Assembly: GCF_000002235.5 (NCBI RefSeq)
Contig: NW_022145611.1
Coordinates: forward strand, 1,974,754-2,038,753
Direction: 5' to 3'
Length of the DNA stretch: 64,000 nucleotides
Source: Strongylocentrotus purpuratus
Taxonomy: Eukaryota; Echinodermata; Echinoidea; Camarodonta; Strongylocentrotidae
A program made the position numbers and the translations under genes. The notes beneath the pieces are model-generated. The model saw only the letters and a list, made by a program, of their open reading frames with translations. It did no database searches and was not told the DNA's origin. Each line of letters begins with the position of its first letter. Position 1 is the stretch's first letter. Positions 48,158 to 61,400 of the stretch are shown here, one piece after another.

Positions 48158-49390
48158 GGCTTCAATATGAATCGAATGATGATACTGTATTATATACTCC
48201 CCCAAAATCATACACATGCGTGAGATACTGAGACGAGCAGTCTAATAAAACTCGAGAGAGAGAGAGAAGGAATAGTACCTACAGTTGTAATATAAAAGCT
48301 TTACATGCATGAATTTCGATCTAGTCGGATGAAGCCTGCGCAGACAAACAAAATGTCCACGTACAATTGTCCATTCAAACTGAACATTCCAATGACTAGA
48401 GAACAATAATATTCCGAGCTAGAAATATTAAAAGGATTGTTGACCGTATGGGGGCAGGGTACACTTTGGACGTGTTGCAAGCATGCAGCTGTGTGATCTG
48501 TACAGTTATGTCGAGCTGCTAGCAGACCTATATCTACCAAGTTCATGGTATAGTCTCGAAAAGGGCGCAAAATTGATATTTATTTTTTTAAATTGTTATT
48601 ATTTTTATTTCTGCATTTTTCCAAATATACTATAACTGAATAACAAAGAACATATAAGTGTACGGTATAATACAACATATACAAACAATAATTTCTTCAT
48701 GTCAAAATGTTATTTACATAATTATGTACATATAATAACGAAACTTAATATTTCCATAACATATTATCATAAATTTGAAGTATTATCCGAACTATTCTGT
48801 TGGAAAAGTGCAGGAGACCACAATCATGAGCAAAGCTTGACAAGGATGGCGGCCTCAAAAAAAAAAAAAAAAAAAAAATCATAAGGTAAAACTTAAAATG
48901 AAAAAGTGATATGTTGTATAAGAGTAGGTGTTTCACCTTTCGTTGAGTACACATATTTTATTCATCATTATGATTTATGAATCAGTATTGCTTTTCCTTT
49001 TTATCCTCAATAGCCCAAGAGACATAAAGAATATAGATCGCCATAGTTACTACGGTGTAAAATGGCTACGGCGTAGAAATACTTAAATGTTGTGTACAAA
49101 AGTACGGGTATCATCCGACTTCTTCAAGTCTAAATTTGGAGGGAAATTCCAGCTGCTAGAGTGAAAACTTGACATTTTTAGACCCAGGGTAGGGTTGAAC
49201 TAAATTAGGAGAATACGGAACAATAATGATCTACCAACAATCTACTCTCCAATCTACACATAATATTTTATTCCATTTGTATACGACATTAATATTATTT
49301 ATGTGTTATGTTATCGATCTTGTGTTATACTGTTATATTTTATGTAATCATGCTTGATACATTATGTTTTACTTGTTATTATTTTTGTTG
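48158..49390. other. Upstream region of the P450 gene
   Basis: Includes a (GA)n stretch at 48254-48267 just 5' of the coding start and an A-run at 48858-48877. No promoter element could be identified with confidence, and no other gene was seen. Confidence 0.4.
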
Positions 49391-49393
49391 TTA

Positions 49394-49446
49394 ATAAACT
49401 CAAACTCAAACTCAAACTCAAACTCAAACTCAAACTCAAACTCAAC
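49394..49446 (+). repeat. (CTCAAA)n tail, probably a LINE 3' end
   Basis: AATAAA is followed by about eight ACTCAA hexamers. Non-LTR elements often end in such short tandem tails. The sequence 5' of it has no clear RT remnant. Confidence 0.6.
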
Positions 49447-49449
49447 TCC

Positions 49450-49627
49450 TCCCAGGAAGCGTTATTTTTTTCGGCGGCACAGATTGGGGTTAGGTGCATG
49501 TTGAGCCTATGAGAAAGTTTAGGGTTAGGGTTAGGGTTAGGGTTAGGGTTAGGGTTAAATCAAGACCTCTTTTTTAAAAAAAAGGCCCAATCTGTGCCGC
49601 AGAAAAAAATGACGCTACCAGGAAGCT
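49450..49627. mobile_element. TIR element enclosing telomeric repeats
   Basis: The inverted ends read GCGTTATTTTTTTC then GGCGGCACAGATTGGG at the left, mirrored by CCCAATCTGTGCCGC and GAAAAAAATGACGC at the right. They enclose about six TTAGGG repeats (49519-49556). The flanks TCCCAGGAA and TACCAGGAA differ at one base in nine, suggesting a 9-bp target duplication. Confidence 0.8.
49519..49556 (+). repeat. Interstitial telomeric repeat (TTAGGG)n
   Basis: Six consecutive TTAGGG units, perfect. TTAGGG is the telomere repeat of most deuterostomes. Unique sequence lies on both sides, so this is not a chromosome end. Confidence 0.95.
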
Positions 49628-50745
49628 GTAATGGAATGAAGCTCAAACTTCTCCAGTGTAACTTCCTTTCTCTAGGTCTATACACACATCTGTATGAGTC
49701 AGAGGTCTCATTGTACAATCCACTGACCTACTGACCCACTGATCCACTGTTTCCGTGTCGCGCGCCAAAATATCACACACCCTCAACGCTAAAACGAAGA
49801 CATTCTAAACCTCATTCTCGAGGGTAGCGCGACCTGGATGCGTGTTAGGGACTCGGAGGACAAATATGATTGAAGAATAACAAAATATAAAACGGGCAGA
49901 AAATGGACTACATACAGTATGATACCGCAACGTATTGTACCAGGATAGCTAATTAATTACCACTTCTGGGTTTCACGAATTACATACCAGCAAATACGCA
50001 TTGATTTCTTTCTGAGATGAACGGTATAGAGTGCAAATCTTGACTTTCTCAACGGGCTAGATTTGTATAATGTGAGTACTTTTCTGTATTCCTTCATTAC
50101 ATGATTTCAGTCTGTTCAGCTCTCACAGTTATATTACATCAACATGTATGTGTTTATGTGAGAGATGGCCTGCAGTCTACCACATGCATGGTTTTCTATC
50201 ATTTTTACCCTTCTCTGCTGCATATCTTATTGTAATCTTACATGCCTACGAGTAATTTGCGTTGACTAGCTTGTTATTGCCTGTCAGTGTTTGGTGAATT
50301 CAGGTCCGGGTTCAATTTTTTTTAAATTCATTCTTAATCCAATGTAAGTCAATAGGACGAGTATATGTGGATATACATGTCACAGTCACATTTGTGTTTA
50401 ATTACAGTATAATTATACAGGGCCTTGCCTCCCCGAAAAAGATAACAAATATTTACCAAAGGACGCTTTGATTTCAATATTGTTATTGTTTACCTAATAT
50501 ATGTAGGGACGGATGTGCTAGAACAGCTAGGTATCGAAAGTAAGCATTAGTCACTACCTAAATTTAACATGTAATATCCGTTTGTACTTCCGAGGTTATC
50601 CCGGTGCGTTGTGTGTTGCAGGGTATGTCGGTATACTTCCATGTGTCAAAAAAAAATCCGTTCTCTGTACAGCGGGTTTCCCGTTGCAAATAATAAAGTG
50701 CAGAGGCAGCCCTCCCGTGGGCCGGGGAGGGGCGGGAGTTTCAGT
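49628..50745. other. Intergenic, nothing recognised
   Basis: No exon or repeat family could be supported here. Confidence 0.4.
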
Positions 50746-50749
50746 ACTT

Positions 50750-51740
50750 CTACTTTTTCAAGTACCACGAAAGGTCCCTTTTACGTAGGAAAAGGGCCTC
50801 CTATTACTTCAGATAAATGTCCCTTAATAAATCTGATAATTGCCACTTTTACTTTGACAAGCGCCCCATTTTACCTCTGATGAGTGCCCCTTTTATTGTA
50901 ATACCTGCTCCCTTTCCTTTCTAATCAGTGCACTTTATCCTTCTGATAAGTCCTTCTTTTGATTTTAAATTATGTGCCTCAATTATAATCTGATAGGAAC
51001 CCCTTTTCCTTTGTAATAGGTTTCTCTTTACCATAATCATTAATGCCCCTTTTAAGGTACGAGAAGTGCCCCTCACCACCTCTGATAGGTGCCCCCTTTA
51101 CCTCTGATAAAAACGGCTTTTTCATATCATAAGTACCCCTTCTCTGATAAATGCCCCTATTAAATCCTGATAGGCGCCCCCTTACCTTCGGCGAGTGCCC
51201 ATTTTCCTTTTTGATAAATCCCCCTTTATCATTCTCACAAGAGCTCCTAATTGCTTTCTAATAAGTGCCCCCTTTTCCTTTCTCCGCAACATGTTCCCTT
51301 ACATAAAGCTACTGAGAGCAATTTTTTTCTCCAACCCCCCCCCCCCCGATCTCGCTCACATTTATAGTCGATGTAATTATGTAACTTATCAAAGGTATGT
51401 CCATTCTGTCATGATGAGACTGTGTTTAAGCCCCATCAGGATTGATTTTTCCTCTTTAAAAGATCTAATTGGTCACAATGGGACTTCACGAATCTTACAA
51501 TTTGCATATTCAAAGTATCACACCCAACGGTAAATTATGATAATTAAGCAGTATCTTGAACATGGGAAAGAGAGAAACAAATATATATCTAAAATATCTC
51601 TGATATTGTATTTATCACAATATGGGGTGTATACCAATGTCTGAAAATGTTTCGCTGTTGTGTTTTCCTTTGAACGTGCCCCCGACCCCCCCCCCCCTTT
51701 TTTTTCCGGAAAGCGCTTTTTTTTTGGTGCCCCCGATTCA
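50750..51740 (+). repeat. GTGCCCCTTTTCC-type minisatellite element, locus 3
   Basis: Degenerate 25-30 bp units (GATAAGTGCCCCTTTTACC-like) run to about 51290, followed by AAAGCTACTGAGAGCAA, TTTATAGTCGATGTAATTA, a GGGACTTCACGAAT segment, and the tail GGAAAGCGCTTTTTTTTTGG. The order is the same as at 24340-25220. Confidence 0.7.
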
Positions 51741-52468
51741 GAAGACGCTCCATCGTCCCTGAATAATTGATCAAGGCGCTTGTATTACTGTCGCGGCCAT
51801 TGGATTCAATTACTATTCTGTAATAAATACACTGTACTTCCTGCACTCCACCCCCAAGGACCTTGTGAAAGTGAAACATGAACTTACTGGGAAGATTGTT
51901 CAAATCAGTCTCTCTATAGGCCTACTCAATGAGTGTTGCTTCCTCTCTGCATGCTCAGCAGCAAATTGAGCACATTAAATAAAGTGCAAATTATCGGCCA
52001 TTTTAAACCTTCTGCCTTCCATAATGGCAGATGCACGTTGGCAATATAATCAACTGCCAGCTTTTTTTCGACTTGGAAATGACAAAAAACAAAACTGAAA
52101 TCTGAAAGTCTCCTCATATACAGACACAACCAGTGTGTTTATATTCATCACCTTGAAGCAGCACTTACACTGGAGAAAAGAATAAGAAGTACTTCTGCGC
52201 TACAGGAAAAAATTAATTAGTGAAATTTGCATTATTATTACAATTGGTTCTGAGATTATTTATCTATGAAACAGTAATCATTCACCTCTATTTATACCGT
52301 ATATTGCTCGACAAGGGGTTGCAGATTCGTACATAGACTAATACAAAGTGATGGGCCGACCGTTATCATTTCCTGATATTAAATGCTTACCTGAAACTCG
52401 TACCTGTATCATGATATTTCATGACAACAATTTTGTTACGTGATCTAGCGATATCATCAACTCCCGCC

Positions 52469-55400
52469 ATGGCATCCTCGTCACCACCTACCCGTGGTTA
52501 CCATGCCGACGGTGCATCTTTAAGTGACATCCTGCTGATGGAGTTAGCCGAGCACCTCCATCCAAACGATTATCGTCCCCTTGGTGTTCGTCTTGGGTTC
52601 AACGAGACCAGACTGTCCCAGATAGAACGATCGCATCTAGGAGTCATCTCTGAATGCATGTATGTCATGCTGACAGAATGGAAAAGGCGAGAAGGGCAGG
52701 ACGCTAAACCACAACTTCTCATCCAGTCTGTGCGAGAGAGCAAGAACTCCGAAGCTGCTGATTGGCTACAATCAGGTATACGACACAGAGGAAATTGATG
52801 TTGATAATAATTTGCACATATCTTACCTAATTTCTTTGTAAAGGATTGTTTTAATGATCATTGAAAAAAGTTGGGATTGATTTTGTGAGTGGTGGTTTTG
52901 ATATTATCTAATGTAAAGTCAAAGTAAAATAACTTAAACTTCAGAGCCAAGATAATATCAGTAGCATGTTATTGTCTTGAAGTCAGTGGCGTACGACCTT
53001 TTTTTAGGTCAGCCATTGGCATATTTTTTTATATTTTTTTATATATAATTAAAAAAAGGGGGGTTCAACCCCCCCCCCTCCTACGTACGCGCCTGCTTGA
53101 AGTCATGGGTCAGAAGAATATATACCTGTGACCATATACATACCTATGTCCAGGTTGAAACCATTAGACTCAATGTTAAGGCTTTAAACCGCCCAAAGAC
53201 AGCCGCCGCATTTTTTTTTATAAATATTTAAATGCTTGTAATGAATGGAAACTGTGCTCAACATAAAACTTGCGCGTATTTACTGGTCTCTGTATTAATA
53301 GTATAGGATGAGGAAATGTAAAGCGCATTACACGTTACGTCATCATTCAAAGAAAACACTGCAGTATAGCCGCCTCATATCTGAACGAGCCTTAACATTA
53401 GCTTTACAACACACATTTCACCGTGCTTTTCTTAATCAATGCCATATTCTAATTACTACAGAACTTGGACTTTGCAACCCTCCTTTACGGACAATATCAG
53501 GTAATATAGCTTTCAGTGATTCTTAAAAACGTACATTATAATTATAGACGTTCTTTTCTTATCCTGTCTTGATATAAACCAACAATTACAATAAAAACGC
53601 TGGGTATTTATTTAACTGTCAAATGGGGTATCGTATATTATAGATCGTATATTATATATACCTGATCAAACCGAAAGAGGGATGCAGGTGAAAACTTTCT
53701 CTGATAGGAGATACTGCGAACTGAAATTATTCATTTTTATGCAACCAAACTAAAGAATATCTTTATTATTATCCTATTTTGTTTAAAAATCAGTGGCATT
53801 TCAGCATAGATGTCGGCTTTTAGAGTATAATAGGCCTAGTTAAATAATGCGGGATAAAAAATGTAAAAGTTAGTGAATCCATGTTTTCAACTTGTTGAAT
53901 GAGATTTTGATTTTCTTAGTTGAAGATAGACTGAACGAAGGCAATGTGCCCGCCTTACCCGACTGTTTAACCGAGAGACCGGTGGAATTAGCCGAGCTGA
54001 GGGGTAAACTGCGTCGAGTAGCCTCCTCCGATAAACCTGGGCGATGGGTGGCGGTGTGCGGTATGGGAGGAATGGGGAAAACTATCCTGGCTAACCAAGC
54101 AGTAAGAGATGAGAAACTTGTAGAAGGTTGGTCAATTTTCGAAAGTAGAAGAAAACAATGATCATATACTCTGTGTGTATTGTTGCCCCTCTTACAGGTA
54201 CATTTCTAAAAGTATCGGTTATATGACAATTGCTCCGGCGACAATTGCCTCGCGTCATTACAGTAACTGAATTCGTACTATACCTCCGGATCAAACACGA
54301 TACCTAACCCTTTCCCTAAACCTAAACCTATTATCACCAACAATTGCCACCCTAACCATAATAATAAAGGCAGGAGCAAATCTCATACCTTCTTTCAATT
54401 TAAGAAGAAATTTGATTTAATTAAGACTTCAATTCTCCCAACTTTGTTAAATGTGTTCATCTACATAACCAACCTGAGTACATTTCAGACTAAATGTAGT
54501 AATTTCTCTGGAGTAACATAATCTAGTATCACTTTTCTGTTCAACATTTTCCAGTGTTTACCACTATTTATTGACGGCCACGTGCCACCAGATTGTTTAT
54601 GTTAATATGTAAAGCGAATTTAAATGTTCATGTAATGCTCTGTATTAAAGTACAAAAAAATAATGTTATGTTTCGAACATGATCAGAACTTTTCTCAGAT
54701 GGTATCTTCTGGATGTCGATGGGAAACGTGAAAGAAGAAAACAGTATCCCAGATCGTCTAGAGACACTATGCCGAATCTTCGACAGTAACCTATCATCAG
54801 CACCTTCTCCTCCTAAGACACTGGAACAATGGAAGAATCTCTTAACTAAACTCATAAGTCAACGATATCCCAGGTAAGTAGATAAGTGTGTAAGATAATA
54901 ATACCAGATGAAAGAACATTCTCATTGAAAGCTAAAAATTATGTCGTGGTTTAGTGGATACGTCACCGGGCTGTAGATCACATGGTTCGCGGTTAGAGCC
55001 CCTCCGCGGCACTAATGTCCTTTAGTAAGACATTAGTCTACATTTGCCTCTCTCCACCCAGGTGAGATAAATTGGTATCTGGTAGGAATAACTTCCTTGA
55101 AATGCAAGAACGCCATGATGGCAGCCATGCTAAACCCGGGGTAATAATTATGGAGCGTCAGGAGTATCAAGTCTAACAGACATGAGTGTCCTACAAAACC
55201 CTCTTGTATATCATTATTACAATACCCAATGACTTACAAGATGAGACAAAGCATGGAGATACAGATGGGTGGATTAAGGTGTTAGGCTTAGGCTTTTCTG
55301 ACGAAGTGGTCTTTTAGGTACCCATGACCAGGGTAACATTGCCAATAAACTGCCCTATACAGTGTGAGTCAAAAAAAAGTTTACACCTAGAAAATTGCTG

Positions 55401-58400
55401 ATTATTTAAAAAATCATCGATGAACATTAAACTGTTATATGTCTTATGAAAGAGTGTTTTATCATTAATCATTTGGTACCATTTTTGTGTGGTATGTGTT
55501 CACGCTTGGATGAACAGGAGTCATTGTTTGCGAGAGTGTAAAAATCGTATTGCGCCAAAGTTGCCTATGTGATGTTTCAATAAAACAATTGGGATTTGGG
55601 TATTAATTCGGTCTTTGCAGATCCAAATAACACTCCTAACAAAATTAATCATGCCACACATATCAAATATCGAATATCGAATTTCAACGAACATTTGTGC
55701 GCGTGTGTGTGGGTGTGTGTGACTTTGCCCTTTGTAAAAAACATATGGAATGCATTTCATTTGATACATTCAATTCATTCTCTCACTCCGCTGATCCCAA
55801 CATAATACATACTTAAGGCATCACTTTGGCGCAAGTCGATTTTTGCACTCTCGCAATCAATGCCACCTGTTCATCCAAGCGTGAACACATACCACACAAA
55901 AATGGTACCAAATGATTTGGGATAAAACACTTTTTCATAAGATGTATAATAATTTACTGTTTATAGATGATTTTTAAAATAATTAGCAATTTTCTATGTG
56001 TAAACTTTTTTTTTACTCACACGGTATGTATCTGTTTCATACACTTTCACGCTGAGTATTCTTCGATAAAGTTTAAAGTGATTCAATGGAAAATTCATGC
56101 AGAATCGTGACAAACTAATACATTGGTGGTCCAGTTAGCGGTTGTATATGTTCTTTTGTAGGTCTCTTCTGGTTCTGGATGATATTTGGATTCCAAATGT
56201 GGTGGCAGCCTTTGATGTACGTTGCACTGTTCTTATGACTACGAGAGACAGCGGGGTGATGAGTCGTGTTTCAGGCAAGACATCAACAGTTTTACTTTAC
56301 AAAATATAAAAGAGAAGATGCCTAGCAATAGATATAGTTAATCTCTCTATATATTAGTTGGTTTTGAATGAAGCAAGGTTCACTGCTCATCCATCTTAGT
56401 ATAGTCGTGTGAACACTGGCATCCGTGTGCGATAACTGGCAAAACCTCGTACGATACCACTTGATTTAAATCATTATTGTACATTTCTTCAAATCGGGCT
56501 ATTATCATTTATAATAATATAGAACTTGATTCCGATCACTGATATATTATGTACCTGTATAAGTGGGATATTTGACAATAGAAAGAAGGTGAAATATATA
56601 ATTATGGAAACGTGGTAATTACATGTGAGCTGCTTGTTAATTCCACAGGAGATAAAGAGGAACTGAATTTGTCTCACGGTTTGTCTAAAGACCAGTCTAT
56701 CAAGGCATTATCTGAATGGACTTGCATCCCGCTCGATAATCTCCCTCCCGAAGCCGAGCTCATTCACGGCTTCAGCTGCGGGTCACCTCTCGTCATCTCC
56801 ATCGTAGGCGCCCTCCTTCGTGACTTCCCTGATCGCTGGCAGTTCTATGTGGCACAGATGGAGGCTAAAAAACTCCAGGATCTCTCATCAGATTCTAGCT
56901 ACGAGTACCGTAGTGTTTATGATGCAATCGAAATGAGTGTAGAGCAACTGACGACTTCCCAGATCGAGGTTTATTCTTGGTTCGCCGTCTTCGAAGAAGG
57001 CATCAAACTTTCGAGTCAGGTGAGTACTTGTAGTGCTTGTCATGATGCTTTGATTTAAAAAGTATAGAACATCTAATGAACTACAGAAGATTTATTTTCC
57101 TTCACTCTGTTACACATCAGGTGCCATGTTCACACTTACAGATATATTTGTTTCTTCGCTCTCTCGCAATAATACAATGTAATTTTTACTATGATAAAGA
57201 AATTATTTTGTAAAGAAAACACACTAGAAAAGATATGAACTTATGTATGCGGGCACCTCGCTGCCCAATATATGAATACAAAAGGGATATATTCAATCAC
57301 CTCGACGCACGAATATAAGAATATTTGGACAGTCATCTCGTTGTCCAGAATCATCCTGTTTAAAACGTTCTGAGCTAGTGACCCGAACGAGCATTGTAAA
57401 TATATAAATTCGATATGAAAATGAAACATATATTCGGGCACCTTTGCACCCAAATGTGACGATATTTGGGCGCCTCGCTTTCAACGAGATATTTTGGGAC
57501 CTCGTTGACTAATTATGTGGGTATCTAGGCACCTCACTGGCCGAAATTATGTTTTTAAATGTTGCGAGTGAGGAAAAATGACACTCAATTGTTTTTAAAT
57601 TGTCATTTCTTCAGGATTATACAAGGCGGTTTGTAGAATTTTGTTTTCGCGACATTGAACTTTATTTCATAGTGGTAGAAAAATATAGATTTTTAATAGA
57701 TTTTTTTCCCGCAGCACCGTGGTTGAAAGACCTGCAATAAAATATACTATATTATACTACTTCCCTGTTGCCCGTAGAGTTGGAATGAACTCTGTTACCT
57801 CTTTTCATAAATTGATTGTGAGAATATAATTTATTCTTGATAGATACAGCTTATATCTTTAGAACTTGTTAAAATCATTTCATGAAAAGAGGTAAGAAAA
57901 CTTATTCCAATTTAATGGGCAACATTTTAAGAGTACTACTGCTACTACTACTACTACTACTACTACTAGTACTACGGCTGCTTCTAATTCGTTGAAGGAA
58001 TTTCAGATAATCATTACAAAAAATAATTTTGAACCAGGTACTAGCGATGCTGGTGGAGTGTTCCAAGGAAGAGGTAGAAGATCGAATGAGGGGTATCACA
58101 CGTAGGTCTTTGGTCTCTACAGAATGGTCTACTTACGATGAATGTCGAGTCTATTGGATTCATGACCTCCTTCATGATCATCTGGTTGCCAGGGGAGCTG
58201 GAAGAGACAAGGTAGGCCTAGGTCTAGTCCTGGTATATTGGATTGTCATATTATATACATGTACTTAATAAGAAAAAGGTTGAATGTCACTAGAAAGTTC
58301 TATGGATATTGTTTGCTATGATAATAACAGTCGGACAATACACCAGACGGTGGCCTGTACTATAACTGAAGACGGACAATTGGTGAGAAAATTACTTGGG

Positions 58401-61400
58401 AAAAAACAATGCAAACAAGAAATGTCCAACCGTTTTCTAGTATTTGCAACAGCAAGTTTGAAAACGAAGACCAATAAAGATTTATACAAGATACCTTAAT
58501 GAGTTTACGAATCATAGATAACTCTTGGTCGTATGGATTTCATTTTGTGTATTCATTTACATCGAGCGAGAGAAAAATAGGACATCAGTTATGTTTAAAA
58601 CCCATAATATATGCATCAACCGTGAATTAGTCAAAACATATACAGTCTACGTGTATAGTTTAGAAGTCCCAGAGCATTGCAAGGTTAATACAATGTCACT
58701 ACAGTTTGATATGTTTGTTTGCTCTGTAGCCACTGACCATCTGCAATGAGTTCAGATGTCTGCTGACGCTGTGCAAATTCAAGTCCTGTAGAAGAGATAT
58801 TATTCAGGCAGCCTTACATTTCCCACCTTCGTCCTTAGTCTACAGGAGAGCTCTAAGAGTAGCCCAAGAAACTAGAGATGGGTTTTACATCAAAGAAAGG
58901 TAAGAACTAGTACGAGGATGTGTCGTCATATAGTGGTCCATTCCCTTGACTCTAAATCCAATCGTCGACGGTTCGAATTCCATCACGGCACGTACATCCT
59001 TTTCCAAGACAATATTCCACACCCAGGTGTAAATGGGTACCTGGCAAATGCTTGGGTAATAATAATTACAGGGCTCTCAGGAAGAATATTTTTGATGCTA
59101 ATGAGGCTTCCATGGGTAAATTTATTATCATCATCATCGTTATTAGACTATTACTATTATCATTATAAATGCGTGAACACAATAGGATAAAATAAATCGG
59201 AACCCATGAATATGTCACAACAATCTACCTTTCGGTGCCAGGTAAAAACTGAAGTTAAAAATGACAATTTTAGTTCTGACATTTTTCCACCGGCCCATGA
59301 AAAACAAACATACTATTCCGAGGTCATCACTGATCAGGATATTTATCTTCCTTCCTGTTTTTGGCAGCACCAATATCCAACCCATGATGACTTGTGTGAG
59401 ACATGGAACTACTGGTAAATCTGCAAGACGATCTCAACTCCTACCAGACGGCAAAGAAGTTGTATCGGTTGGATTCGAAGGATTGTTTCAGGTAAAAGAA
59501 CTCTCAAAATAAGAAAAAGACTGATTGACGATATAAGAAGAAGCTCCAACGTAATATACACAAATTACTGGCATTAATTCAAATGTAGATTACGTTAACA
59601 TACTGAAAATCAAATAAATGTAGAATGCCAACGCCAGTAAGTTCATATTTAAAGAAAACAAAAAATGCATGAAGGGTAAAAAGGAAGGGGCTAGACCGAC
59701 TTAGGGATATGTGTGTATGTGTGTGTGCGTGTGTGTGTGTATGTGTGTGTGCGTGTGTGCGTGTGTGAGCGTCTGTGTGTGTGTGTATGTGTGGTAGAAG
59801 GCATTAATCATGCATGACTATTAATATGTTTATTCTTAAGATCTTTTTATCGTTATTATACTGTGTTTCTCTAATTTCCCTCTGCGAAGATCACTGACAA
59901 ATACTCGGGTGCAGTTCGGATGCAAATCTCTGCTCACACGGACAGCATCAGCGATCTGTCTGTTAGTCCTGACGGCGCACTCCTCGCTACCTCGTGCACT
60001 GCCGACCGCTGTGTCAATGTTTGGAATATTACGAAGGAATGTAGCCAATCACAGCGTCTTGTGAAGCGATTATGTCAGGACAATGCCCGAATTACCTGCT
60101 GTGCTTTCGTTTCCGTCCGCAAGGAGCTGATGCTTGTTTCTGGGGATGATTCAGGTTGCCTTAAGGTATTGATTATCCAGTTACATACATTATAATTTAA
60201 TTCTTGCTATTTCTATCATTTGCTACAGGTCCGTGGATCGAGATAAAACCCATAAATGATAGAATACAGAATTTCAAAGTATGGCAATAATATTCTACAT
60301 AACGTTGTAATGACTGAAAGCATTAATATAGCTTTTTACATCTGAAATCCTGCTTGTCTATTGAAAAACAATCATACTTTTTTTTCCTATTTTTCCTATG
60401 TTTATACTTTGTTTCTCTTTACAGATATGGGATGGATGTTTTTCATTAAGACATTCAGTCAAAGCACATGCGTTATCTATCATAACATGCAGTCCTTGTC
60501 ACGCTGAGGGTACCGTTTTAACTTGTGCGAAGAGGGATGACACAGCGATGGTATTTTCTTCTTCTACTTTTACAATTTAAATTCAAATCGGTATTGAACA
60601 GGCAGAAAAGACTAATACAAGATTAATAAAAACATGCATTAAAACAATTGTAAAAATGGCTAAGCTTGAAAAGAAACAAAAACTTTTATTGAAACTTCCG
60701 CCATTTCACTTCATTGATAGGCTAAACGTCAAATAATCCATTCTACTTGTTGTGACATCAGTTCATTACAAAAGAGGAATCCCATTTATCTCATGCATTT
60801 GAATATTATTAATAGGGTTCGAGGTTAAAGCTAATCTTGAGCTCTGGTATGGGCATCGTTTGTCGAGAGAGCATGACTATAATTCATTCTGGATTGTTTA
60901 TCCTGCAGTAGGTTGATTGCTTGAACCAGTAAAATGAAAACAACCTCACAAAAACTTGCTGGAAATCATTTTCAAAAAAAAAAAAAATAACTCTCATTAA
61001 TTTTGCCTATAGTAACCTGTGTTGAGCACATGGTGTCGAGTCTACCTTTATTTCCTAACCTTTCTTTGCTCATTACTCAGTCCCTATAATACATTTTCTA
61101 ACAAAATCGTTTGGCACATGTCATTTATGTGTAATATTTAACATTCAGTGCAATTTTTGATGGATTCTGTGAAAATTTATTTTTCTATCATTACCAGAAC
61201 TCAAGCTTATCTTTAACTTGGTATTACAATTTGCCTTCTTTCATATTCATAATTATAAAGGTATTTTCTGCATCATCGGGCGAACGAAAATGCGAGATAA
61301 ACCACTCAGACGATGTTTTAGATGCGGTGTATCTTAGCAACGGTTTAATCGTGACAACGACCGGATTTGAAGTTCAGGTTTCTAACAGCAGTGGACGTCG

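Noticed and set aside
48301-48570. 89-residue minus-strand ORF upstream of the P450
   Set aside because: No domain, and the P450 membrane anchor with a good start lies downstream; likely promoter or untranslated DNA.
49519-49556. Chromosome end or fusion point
   Set aside because: The TTAGGG block is short, single-direction and enclosed by inverted repeats with a flanking duplication.
58284-58499. Possible missing exon of the helical domain in the Apaf-like gene
   Set aside because: The 71-residue ORF shows no similarity to the APAF1 arm and no fitting acceptor/donor pair in the right phase.
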